A DNA stretch of 6,082 nucleotides from positions 1 through 6,082 of the forward strand of contig JABGOT010000063.1 of the NCBI GenBank assembly GCA_018648985.1, in the 5' to 3' direction. Source of the DNA: Candidatus Ruthturnera sp. (lineage in GTDB: Bacteria > Pseudomonadota > Gammaproteobacteria > PS1 > Pseudothioglobaceae). The translations under genes and the position numbers were made by a program. Positions 1 to 5,941 of this stretch are shown here, in pieces. Position 1 is the first letter of the stretch, and each line of letters opens with the position of its first letter. The notes beneath the pieces were generated by a model. That model searched no databases. It worked only from the letters and a program-made list of their open reading frames with translations, and had not been told where the DNA came from.

Positions 1-88
1 AGAATTAGACTTTATCATCACACCACAAAACTATAATAACTCACCATCAAAGATTATAAATTTACAAACTGGAGAAAGAATTAGATGA
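1..88 (+). CDS. tsaC: C-terminal end of probable threonylcarbamoyl-AMP synthase TsaC (partial)
   Basis: Reading from base 2, an open frame of 28 codons enters from the left edge and stops at TGA (86-88). Its last residues, PSKIINLQTGERIR, resemble the tail of E. coli TsaC (YrdC), which as I recall it ends PSEIRDALTGELFRQG. TsaC makes threonylcarbamoyl-AMP from threonine, bicarbonate and ATP for the t6A modification at tRNA position 37. The stop overlaps the hemF start codon in an ATGA arrangement, typical of translationally coupled operon genes. A tsaC-hemF pairing is also known from other gammaproteobacteria such as Pseudomonas. The catalytic domain lies outside the window, so the call rests on a short tail plus context. 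That a real gene ends here is more certain than its name. Confidence 0.6.
   Translation, partial: ELDFIITPQNYNNSPSKIINLQTGERIR
71..78 (+). promoter_or_regulatory. Ribosome binding site of hemF
   Basis: GGAGAAAG lies just before the hemF ATG at 85, with GGAG 10 nt and the trailing GAAAG 6 nt from the start. It sits inside the last codons of the upstream gene and supports the ATG at 85 that overlaps that gene's stop. Confidence 0.6.
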
Positions 89-993
89 TCGATCAGGTCA
101 AAACTTATTTGTTAAATCTACAAGCAGACATATGCACACAACTCGAAGAGGTGGACGGCAAGGCCAGCTTTATTAAAGACGAATGGCAAAAGCCAGATAA
201 CAGCGGTCACGGATTAACACGAGTGCTTTCTGATGGTGCTGTGTTTGAACAAGCAGGTGTTAATTTCTCAATTGTGCATGGTGATAATATGCCAGCTTCA
301 GCAACGGCATTACGCCCCGAGCTAGCGGGGCGTAGCTTTAGTGCTTTAGGCGTCTCATTGGTGATTCACCCGCACAATCCTTATGCACCAACCTCACATG
401 CTAATGTGCGTTTTTTTATTGCAGAAAAAGACGGTGAAGACCCGATCTGGTGGTTTGGTGGCGGCTTTGATCTCACGCCTTATTATGGCTTTGATGAAGA
501 TGCAATTTCTTGGCATCAAGCTGCCAAAGATGCTTGTGATCCTTTTGGCGAAGAGGTGTATCCAAAATACAAAAAATGGTGTGACGATTATTTTTATATG
601 AAGCATCGTGACGAACAACGCGGTGTTGGTGGTTTATTCTTTGATGATTTAAACAAAGGTGGCTTTGATGAGTGTTTTTCCTTTATGCAAAGTGTGGGTA
701 ACAGTTATATCAAGGCTTATCGACCAATCATTGAACGCCGTAAAGATACGCCATTTACCGATCATGAAAGACAATTCCAGTTGTATCGTCGTGGCCGCTA
801 TGTAGAGTTTAATTTGGTTTATGATCGTGGTACTTTGTTTGGCTTACAAACGGGTGGCCGTACCGAGTCAATCCTTATGTCGTTACCACCACTCGTGCGT
901 TGGGAATACCAATACACACCAGAGCCAGGTACACCTGAATATGAGCTGTATGAGCGCTACATTAAGCCTCAAGATTGGCTGGGGATTGAGTAA
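85..993 (+). CDS. hemF: Oxygen-dependent coproporphyrinogen III oxidase HemF
   Basis: This cytoplasmic enzyme oxidatively decarboxylates two propionate groups of coproporphyrinogen III to vinyl groups, giving protoporphyrinogen IX for haem, with O2 as acceptor. The 302 residues match the usual bacterial length (E. coli about 299) and look collinear throughout. The family signature is at residues 163-187: K163-x-W165-C166, then H174-R175, R179-G180 and GGLFFD at 182-187. The four histidines equivalent to the conserved metal/active-site histidines of E. coli HemF are H95, H105, H144 and H174. The C-terminal block GGRTESILMSLPPLVRWEY is also typical. ATG at 85 overlaps the upstream TGA and has a GGAG site. 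The gene is probably cotranscribed with the upstream tsaC-like gene and the downstream tusA-like gene. An oxygen-requiring enzyme implies at least facultative aerobic growth. No truncation or frameshift is seen. Confidence 0.97.
   Translation: MIDQVKTYLLNLQADICTQLEEVDGKASFIKDEWQKPDNSGHGLTRVLSDGAVFEQAGVNFSIVHGDNMPASATALRPELAGRSFSALGVSLVIHPHNPYAPTSHANVRFFIAEKDGEDPIWWFGGGFDLTPYYGFDEDAISWHQAAKDACDPFGEEVYPKYKKWCDDYFYMKHRDEQRGVGGLFFDDLNKGGFDECFSFMQSVGNSYIKAYRPIIERRKDTPFTDHERQFQLYRRGRYVEFNLVYDRGTLFGLQTGGRTESILMSLPPLVRWEYQYTPEPGTPEYELYERYIKPQDWLGIE
311..334. repeat. Strong inverted repeat inside hemF
   Basis: TACGCCCCG (311-319) and CGGGGCGTA (326-334) are perfect 9-nt complements around a 6-nt loop AGCTAG. 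The stem is GC-rich in an otherwise AT-rich gene. It encodes the conserved hemF stretch LRPELAGRS, so protein constraint may explain part of it. No T-tract follows, so it is not a standard terminator. Confidence 0.75.
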
Positions 994-998
994 CTTGT

Positions 999-1223
999 AT
1001 GAAGCATACTATCGACGCCAAACGCCTACTTTGCCCTATGCCAGTGATACGCTTGGGAGAGATGATTGACAGCGTTGACACCGGCGATACCATTGAAATG
1101 CTAGCCACCGACCCTGGGGTGCTACATGATATTCCTGCTTGGTGCAAAGTGCATGGGCATAAAGTCATTGAAATTAATGAAAAAACCGATGAGATTATTC
1201 TACTTGTAGAGAAAATAGGGTAG
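999..1223 (+). CDS. TusA-family sulfur carrier / sulfurtransferase
   Basis: A 74-residue protein of the TusA/SirA fold. It has the active-site motif CPMP at residues 12-15 (C12 would carry the persulfide), followed by a helix and the block TDPGVLHDIPAWC (37-49), matching the DDPATTRDIPGFC region of E. coli TusA. Family members relay sulfur as a cysteine persulfide, for example to 2-thiouridine in tRNA or, in sulfur oxidisers, to dissimilatory sulfur enzymes. Which role applies here cannot be read from sequence. The usual glycine three residues after the conserved Asp (DxxGxxCP) is Arg (D6-A-K-R9), which suggests a TusA-like subgroup rather than canonical TusA, so I give no symbol. A second cysteine is C49. 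The ATG is 5 nt after the hemF stop, with a weak ribosome site (GAG at 988-990) inside hemF, so cotranslation in one operon is likely. Confidence 0.88.
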   Translation: MKHTIDAKRLLCPMPVIRLGEMIDSVDTGDTIEMLATDPGVLHDIPAWCKVHGHKVIEINEKTDEIILLVEKIG

Positions 1224-1241
1224 AATTGTCGGCTGTTTTTA

Positions 1242-1258
1242 TTGTCACTTACTGACAA
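1242..1258. promoter_or_regulatory. Dyad TTGTCA-N5-TGACAA, possible operator before glnA
   Basis: A perfect 6+6 inverted repeat with a CTTAC spacer. It is not followed by a T-tract on either strand, so it does not look like a terminator for the upstream operon. Its right half overlaps a possible promoter -35 element (CTGACA, 1252-1257). It does not match the NtrC consensus (TGCACC...GGTGCA), and I cannot name the regulator. Confidence 0.4.
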
Positions 1259-1280
1259 CAAATAAACAAAAAAGAATTAT
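1252..1280 (+). promoter_or_regulatory. Candidate sigma-70 promoter of glnA (distal)
   Basis: CTGACA at 1252-1257 (5 of 6 to TTGACA), a 17-nt spacer, and AATTAT at 1275-1280 (4 of 6 to TATAAT). This would start transcription near 1287 and give a leader of about 60 nt before glnA. It is a pattern match only. I looked for a sigma-54 element (GG-N10-GC) in this spacer and found none. Confidence 0.3.
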
Positions 1281-1301
1281 GCTTGTAACGGCGCAGGCTG
1301 T

Positions 1302-1329
1302 TTGACAATGACTGTCAGCAAATTAAATA
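1302..1329 (+). promoter_or_regulatory. Candidate sigma-70 promoter of glnA (proximal)
   Basis: A perfect -35 hexamer TTGACA at 1302-1307 is followed after 16 nt by a poor -10, TAAATA (1324-1329). The start would fall near 1336, leaving a very short leader that still includes the glnA ribosome site. The -35 overlaps the second TGACA dyad. Confidence 0.3.
1303..1317. promoter_or_regulatory. Dyad TGACA-N5-TGTCA, possible operator before glnA
   Basis: A perfect 5+5 inverted repeat with ATGAC as spacer. It uses the same pentamer as the dyad at 1242-1258 but with the half-sites in the opposite order. Half-site starts are 10 nt apart in each dyad, and the two dyad centres are 60 nt apart. It overlaps the candidate proximal -35, as expected of a repressor or activator site, but the regulator is unknown. 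Confidence 0.35.
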
Positions 1330-1340
1330 GTTAAAAAAAA

Positions 1341-1346
1341 GGAGAA
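1341..1346 (+). promoter_or_regulatory. Strong ribosome binding site of glnA
   Basis: GGAGAA preceded by a run of A, with 5 nt between GGAG and the ATG at 1350. It is the best Shine-Dalgarno match in the window, in keeping with a highly expressed enzyme, and it fixes the glnA start. Confidence 0.8.
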
Positions 1347-1349
1347 GAT

Positions 1350-2765
1350 ATGTCTGCTAAAGATGTAATGAAGATGATTAAAGACAACGAAGTTCTGTTC
1401 GTTGATTTTCGTTTTACCGATACCATTGGTAAAGAACAACACGTGAGTGTTCCAGCACATACTGTTGATGCTGGAAAATTAGAAGAAGGCCAAATGTTTG
1501 ATGGCTCTTCAATCGCAGGTTGGAAGCCAATTAATGAATCTGACATGATTATGAAGCCAGATACAACAACAGCTGTTATGGATCCGTTTACTGAGATACC
1601 AACGTTAAATATCACTTGTGATATTATCGAATCAAACGATATGCAAGGTTATGAGAAAGATCCTCGTTCCATTGCAAAGCGTGCTGAAGCGTATTTAAAC
1701 GAAACAGGCATTGGAGATACAGCTTACTTTGGTAACGAACCTGAGTTCTTTATTTTTGACAGTGTTAAATGGGATACGGGTTTTGGGCTTGGAAAAGCAT
1801 TTTACGAAATCCATTCTGAAGAAGCAGACTGGGAGTCTGGTTCTGACTTAGAAGGTGGCAACAAAGGACACCGACCAAGAATTAAAGGCGGTTATTTTCC
1901 GGTTCCTCCAGTAGATTCATTACACGATTTGCGTGGTCAGATGTGTTTAGCAATCGAAGAGATGGGTGTAACCACTGAAGTACACCACCATGAAGTAGGT
2001 ACAGCGGGTCAGTGTGAGATTGGCGCATTATTTAACACTATGGTTAAAAAAGCTGACGAAACTCAAATCCTTAAGTACTGTATTCATAATGTTGCACACA
2101 TGTACGGTAAAACAGCTACTTTTATGCCTAAGCCAATCGCGGTTGATAACGGCAACGGTATGCATGTACATCAATCAATTTTTAAAGATGGTAAAAATAC
2201 ATTTGATGGTGATGAATACGGACAGTTAAGTCAAACAGCACTTTACTACATTGGCGGTATTATTAAGCATGCTCAAGCATTGAATGCGTTTACTAACTCT
2301 TCAACAAATTCTTACAAACGCTTAGTTCCGGGCTTTGAAGCACCAGAAATGTTAGCTTATTCTGCTAAGAATCGTTCAGCTGCAATTCGTATTCCTTTTG
2401 TGTCTAATCCTAAAGGTCGTCGTATTGAAGTTCGCTTCCCAGATCCAACAGCTAATCCATACCTTGCTTTTGCGGCAATGTTAATGGCAGGCCTTGACGG
2501 TATTAAAAATAAGATTGATCCAGGTAAGCCAGGTGATGAAGACTTGTACGAGTTAACTGAAAAAGAAAAAGATTTAATTCCTAAGGTTTGTAGCTCTTTA
2601 GATCAAGCGTTGCATGCGCTAGATAAAGATCGTGATTTCTTAAAAGCCGGCGGCGTCTTTACTGATAACGTAATCGATTCGTTTATTGATTTGAAGATGG
2701 AGGAAGTAACTGCATTACGCGCTTCTCCACATCCGGTTGAGTTTGATATGTATTACAGCTGTTAA
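1350..2765 (+). CDS. glnA: Type I glutamine synthetase GlnA
   Basis: Makes glutamine from glutamate, ammonia and ATP and is the main entry point for ammonium assimilation; family members form cytoplasmic dodecamers. The 471 residues compare with 469 in E. coli. The N-terminal beta-grasp domain ends near the first signature DGSSIAGWKPINESD, which starts at D51, the catalytic Asp. The catalytic domain then shows the metal-binding GNEPEFFIFD and EVGTAGQCEIG blocks, the ATP-binding KPIAVDNGNGMHVHQS, the flap region NRSAAIRIP, and RIEVRFPDP. Y400, in DEDLYEL, is the counterpart of the adenylylated Tyr397 of E. coli, which suggests control by GlnE/GlnB. The residues before it (PGDED instead of AMDKN in E. 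coli) differ slightly. The protein ends MYYSC, as the helical latch of the family does. It stands as a single-gene unit with its own candidate promoters and a clear terminator. Confidence 0.98.
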   Translation: MSAKDVMKMIKDNEVLFVDFRFTDTIGKEQHVSVPAHTVDAGKLEEGQMFDGSSIAGWKPINESDMIMKPDTTTAVMDPFTEIPTLNITCDIIESNDMQGYEKDPRSIAKRAEAYLNETGIGDTAYFGNEPEFFIFDSVKWDTGFGLGKAFYEIHSEEADWESGSDLEGGNKGHRPRIKGGYFPVPPVDSLHDLRGQMCLAIEEMGVTTEVHHHEVGTAGQCEIGALFNTMVKKADETQILKYCIHNVAHMYGKTATFMPKPIAVDNGNGMHVHQSIFKDGKNTFDGDEYGQLSQTALYYIGGIIKHAQALNAFTNSSTNSYKRLVPGFEAPEMLAYSAKNRSAAIRIPFVSNPKGRRIEVRFPDPTANPYLAFAAMLMAGLDGIKNKIDPGKPGDEDLYELTEKEKDLIPKVCSSLDQALHALDKDRDFLKAGGVFTDNVIDSFIDLKMEEVTALRASPHPVEFDMYYSC

Positions 2766-2784
2766 TACTTAATTTAAACTCAAT

Positions 2785-2818
2785 AAAAGGCCGTGCAATT
2801 GCACGGCCTTTTGTATTT
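2785..2818 (+). terminator. Rho-independent terminator of glnA (perfect palindrome)
   Basis: Bases 2785-2812 form a perfect 28-bp palindrome: AAAA, then GGCCGTGC, central AATT, GCACGGCC and TTTT, running into TTTTGTATTT. It begins 19 nt after the glnA stop. The GC stem with flanking A and T runs is the classic intrinsic terminator form. Because it is symmetric with A and T runs on both sides it could also work on the opposite strand, although no minus-strand gene lies next to it. Confidence 0.93.
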
Positions 2819-2858
2819 CTGAGGCGTAAAATAACGCTAAAAATTACATTTAAATATT

Positions 2859-3818
2859 ATGACAGAACTTAGAAACGATTGGACGCTTGCAGAGGTTGAG
2901 GCTTTATTTGCACTGCCATTTAATGATTTGCTTTTTAAAGCACACACAATTCATAGAGATAATTTTGATCCAAATTACGTACAAGTAAGTTCTTTACTTA
3001 ATATTAAAACCGGTGCCTGCCCAGAGGACTGCTCTTATTGCTCGCAGAGCTCCAAATACGACACGGGTCTTGAGCGTGAAAAACTCATGGAAATTGACCT
3101 AGTACTTGATCAAGCAAAAGAAGCAAAAGACAAAGGTGCTACACGTTTTTGTATGGGTGCTGCTTGGCGCAACCCTACAGACAAGAGTTTGGATAAAGTA
3201 ATTCCGATGATTCAAGGCGTCAAAGCCATGGGCATGGAGACTTGTGTGACTTTGGGTATGTTAACACAAGAGCAAGCTTTCACTTTGAAAGAAGCTGGCT
3301 TGGATTACTACAACCATAACCTTGACACCTCTAAAGAAAATTATAGCAATGTTATTACCACGCGTAATTTCCAAGACAGATTAGATACATTAGAGTCAGT
3401 TCAGAATGCTGACATTAACGTCTGTAGTGGCGGTATTTTAGGTTTGGGTGAAGGTCAGACTGATCGCGCCTCTATGCTAAGATCTTTGGCTAATTTAGAA
3501 GCTCACCCCGATAGCGTGCCACTTAATCTTTTGGTGCCAATTCCTGGTACACCGTTTGAAAAAGTAGAGCCACCAACAGAAAGCGAGTTTGTTCGCACTA
3601 TTGCTGTTGCGCGTATCATGATGCCAAAATCTGTCGTACGTTTATCAGCAGGTCGTACTGAAATGGGTGAGGCGATGCAAGCGATGTGTTTCTTTGCGGG
3701 CGCTAATTCTATTTTTTATGGTGAGCAGCTGTTGACGACTGATAACCCAGACACCAATACCGATCAAGCTTTATTTACTAGATTAGGTATTAACCAATCC
3801 CAAGCAAGTAGTCACTAA
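2859..3818 (+). CDS. bioB: Biotin synthase BioB (radical SAM)
   Basis: Inserts sulfur into dethiobiotin to form biotin, the last step of the pathway, using a radical-SAM [4Fe-4S] cluster and a sacrificial [2Fe-2S] cluster. The CxxxCxxC cluster motif is C54, C58 and C61. The [2Fe-2S] ligands match E. coli with an offset of one: C98 (RFCMGAAW), C129 (ETCVTLGML), C189 (VCSGGILGLGE) and R261 (VRLSAGR). The 319 residues are shorter than E. coli BioB (346) through a short C-terminal tail, but all known functional residues are present. The ATG at 2859 gives the expected N-terminus (WTLAEVEALF, then LLFKAH), yet the AT-rich leader has no clear Shine-Dalgarno sequence. I saw no BirA-type operator. No other biotin gene is in the window. 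The 3' end overlaps convergent murG by 29 nt. Confidence 0.97.
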   Translation: MTELRNDWTLAEVEALFALPFNDLLFKAHTIHRDNFDPNYVQVSSLLNIKTGACPEDCSYCSQSSKYDTGLEREKLMEIDLVLDQAKEAKDKGATRFCMGAAWRNPTDKSLDKVIPMIQGVKAMGMETCVTLGMLTQEQAFTLKEAGLDYYNHNLDTSKENYSNVITTRNFQDRLDTLESVQNADINVCSGGILGLGEGQTDRASMLRSLANLEAHPDSVPLNLLVPIPGTPFEKVEPPTESEFVRTIAVARIMMPKSVVRLSAGRTEMGEAMQAMCFFAGANSIFYGEQLLTTDNPDTNTDQALFTRLGINQSQASSH

Positions 3819-4821
3819 TTACTTTTGCCGCTTCTGGCTTGGCTAACTGTTTTGCATTATCAGACATTTGTTGAATCTGTGAATCACTAATATCTAATAG
3901 TGTTTTTTCAAGTAATTTAAGGTTTAAATCTTCTTGCTCAATCAAGATGCCTGCGTTATGGCTAGAGAGAATTTTAGCGTTATAAAATTGATGGTTATCA
4001 ATCGCATGAGGCAGTGGAACTAAAATACTGGGTTTTGCTGCCAACATTAGCTCTGACACTGTCATCGCGCCGGCACGACAAAGCACGATATCTGCCCAAG
4101 CGTAAGCTTTTGCCATATCATCAATAAACGCCACTACTTTTACATTTTTATTGTTGTATTGGGTTTTAACGGCGTCTAGGTGTTGTTTGCCAGTTTGGTG
4201 CCAAATATTAATATCAATACTCAATCTAGTGACAATATCATTAATTGGTTTGGCGCCTAAGCTACCACCCACAATTAATAAGTTGAGCTTTTTATTGCCA
4301 GTGCTTTTCTTTTTAGGTTTAAATAACACTGGGTTGCCAGAAGTCAAAACATTGCTTGATCGATCAAACGTATTATCGAACGCTTGAAAAGTTTGAGTGG
4401 AAATTTTTAATAAAAGCTTGTTAGTGGTGCCGGGCACTGAATTTTGCTCATGAATGACCAATGGCACGCGTAACAACCAAGCCACCAATCCACCAATGCC
4501 TGAGGCAAAGCCACCCATGCCAAGCACAACACTAGGGTTTAGTTTGGCAAACACACGTACTGTTTGGATAAAGGCAAGGCTTAACAAGAAGGGCGCTTTA
4601 ATAAGTGCCACTATGTTTTTTCCACGTAAGCCAACTGCGCTGACTGTGTGTAATGGGATATTATGTTTAGGCACCAGTGTGTTTTCCATGCCACGTTTTG
4701 AGCCCAACCATTTAACATTAACAGCGTGCTGCTCAAGCTCTTTAGCAATGGCTAAGGCCGGAAATATATGCCCACCTGTGCCACCCGCCATAATCAAAAT
4801 TGTCTTTTTCTCTTTAGACAT
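3790..4821 (-). CDS. murG: Lipid II-forming N-acetylglucosaminyltransferase MurG
   Basis: A peripheral inner-membrane GT-B enzyme that transfers GlcNAc from UDP-GlcNAc to lipid I, giving lipid II. Numbering from the ATG at 4821 (343 residues; E. coli 355): the N-terminal glycine loop MAGGTGGHIFP is at 11-21 with H18, GLRGKN at 64-69, HEQNSVPG at 124-131, the second glycine loop GGSLGA at 185-190, and the donor-binding part CRAGAMTVSE at 248-257, followed by NHQ at 276-278 (compare RQQ in E. coli). An in-frame GTG at 4848 with GGA 5 nt upstream would add nine residues. I prefer the ATG because MSKEKKTILIMAGGTGGH aligns with the E. coli N-terminus. With this start the gene overlaps ftsW by 8 nt, which implies coupled translation. 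murC, the usual next gene, does not follow. The 3' end overlaps bioB. Confidence 0.96.
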   Translation of the reverse strand: MSKEKKTILIMAGGTGGHIFPALAIAKELEQHAVNVKWLGSKRGMENTLVPKHNIPLHTVSAVGLRGKNIVALIKAPFLLSLAFIQTVRVFAKLNPSVVLGMGGFASGIGGLVAWLLRVPLVIHEQNSVPGTTNKLLLKISTQTFQAFDNTFDRSSNVLTSGNPVLFKPKKKSTGNKKLNLLIVGGSLGAKPINDIVTRLSIDINIWHQTGKQHLDAVKTQYNNKNVKVVAFIDDMAKAYAWADIVLCRAGAMTVSELMLAAKPSILVPLPHAIDNHQFYNAKILSSHNAGILIEQEDLNLKLLEKTLLDISDSQIQQMSDNAKQLAKPEAAKVISDYLLGIG

Positions 4822-5941
4822 AATCTTTTTGTTTACTGTAAGGCGCACTATTTTCCATATCGATTCTTAGAATAATTGCCAGGGCAATGATAGAAAAAAT
4901 CATACTACTACCACCATAGCTGATAAGTGGTAGTGTAAATCCTTTAATTGGAATAAGACCAAGATTCATGGCAATATTCACACCTGTTTGCATCGAAAAC
5001 CAAGTACATATGCCAAACGCCACGTAAGAGCTGTATTTTCTGCCATGCTTAAGCGCTTCTTTGGCAATGTTAAAGCCTTTGTTAATAATATAAGCAAAAC
5101 TAAATAAAACAAACAGCATGCCAATTACACCGAGCTCTTCACCAATAATTGCAAAAATCATATCTGTATGAGACTCAGGTAGTTTGGTGTATTTTTGAAT
5201 GCCAGCGCCCAAGCCTGTACCGGTCCAATCTCCTCTGCCAATACCAATCAAGGCTTGTTGAGTTTGGTGCACACCATCCTTACCCCATAGATCGTTCATC
5301 CAAAACGACAGCCATCTATCTAATCTAGTAGGGTCGAAAAAAACATATAAAGCAAGCCCTCCAAGTATTCCGGCACCTGCCATGAGTAATTCTTTAATGT
5401 AAGAACCGGCAATAAACAACATACTAAGCGCAGTCAAAGTAATAATAATGGTGGCGCCTAAATCAGTTTCCATCATTGTTAACAAGCCAGATGAGGCAAC
5501 AATAAGTAAGGTTTTTCCTATACCGGTTAAAGAGTCAGTTACTTCTTTTTCTTGACGAATTAGAAAACCAGCCATAAATAAAACCATGGCTAATTTCATC
5601 ATTTCAGAAGGTTGAAAATTGAACAACCCAACATTAATCCATCGATACGCACCACCAATTTTTCCAGCGCCAATATAAGGAATAAATACCAATGTTAGTA
5701 ATATGAGTGTCACAATGAAAGCAATGCCAGAGTGTTTTTTAAAAAATGAAATTGGCGTTTTCAAAACAAAAAAACCTGCAATAAGGCCGAGACCAATATA
5801 GATTCCTTGTTTAATAACTTTTGGCGTTCCCTCAAGGTGTGCAGAGGCAGAAAAAGTCATGATTAAACCAAAGACCACCAAAACTAAAATAGTAATGAGT
5901 AATTTTTTATCAGGATATTGGCCGGTTTTATTGAATATCAA
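4814..5941 (-). CDS. ftsW: Septal peptidoglycan glycosyltransferase FtsW (SEDS family)
   Basis: An integral inner-membrane SEDS protein that polymerises lipid II into glycan strands at the septum together with FtsI. About ten hydrophobic segments are visible, the first at residues 14-34. SEDS hallmarks are RWINVG with QPSE at 100-113, PESHTD ending at D260 (the position I take as the catalytic Asp of the family), and the C-terminal NLGLIPIKGFTLPLISYGGSS block. Linkage to murG and the FTLPLISYGG form favour FtsW over RodA. The 375 residues are shorter than E. coli FtsW (414), mostly from a short cytoplasmic N-terminus. The start is a TTG (5941-5939) without a good ribosome site. The next in-frame ATG is M28, which would cut into the first membrane helix, and an in-frame stop lies upstream at 5977-5975, so the true start is within this small region. 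Product certain, exact start uncertain. Confidence 0.94.
   Translation of the reverse strand: MIFNKTGQYPDKKLLITILVLVVFGLIMTFSASAHLEGTPKVIKQGIYIGLGLIAGFFVLKTPISFFKKHSGIAFIVTLILLTLVFIPYIGAGKIGGAYRWINVGLFNFQPSEMMKLAMVLFMAGFLIRQEKEVTDSLTGIGKTLLIVASSGLLTMMETDLGATIIITLTALSMLFIAGSYIKELLMAGAGILGGLALYVFFDPTRLDRWLSFWMNDLWGKDGVHQTQQALIGIGRGDWTGTGLGAGIQKYTKLPESHTDMIFAIIGEELGVIGMLFVLFSFAYIINKGFNIAKEALKHGRKYSSYVAFGICTWFSMQTGVNIAMNLGLIPIKGFTLPLISYGGSSMIFSIIALAIILRIDMENSAPYSKQKDYV

Larger units (their letters stand above)
1231..1303 (+). repeat. Short direct repeat GGCTGTTT upstream of glnA
   Basis: The octamer GGCTGTTT occurs at 1231-1238 and again at 1296-1303, 65 nt apart. Each copy is close to one of the TGTCA/TGACA dyads. 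At this length chance is possible, but the pairing with the dyads makes it worth recording as part of the glnA control region. Confidence 0.4.

Noticed and set aside
1242..1258. The TTGTCA/TGACAA dyad as a terminator for the hemF-tusA operon
   Set aside because: The stem is short and AT-rich and is followed by an A-rich, not T-rich, run on both strands.
962..1261. Minus-strand open frame of 99 codons across the end of hemF and tusA
   Set aside because: It is antisense to two well-supported genes, has no recognisable domain and no good ribosome site; a shadow frame.
1279..1305. Eight-codon open frame in the glnA leader (MLVTAQAV, containing one Gln codon) as a possible leader peptide
   Set aside because: It has only a weak AAAGA ribosome site, a single Gln codon, and no alternative hairpin/terminator pair downstream. 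It would also lie ahead of both candidate transcription starts. Chance is the simpler explanation.
4454..4870. Plus-strand open frame of 138 codons inside murG
   Set aside because: It is antisense to a clear MurG with intact motifs, and its translation is low-complexity and unlike any known family.
4907..4934. Inverted repeat ACTACCAC...GTGGTAGT inside ftsW
   Set aside because: An 8-bp stem with a 12-nt loop formed over codons of the invariant ISYGGSS block; likely a by-product of the protein sequence.
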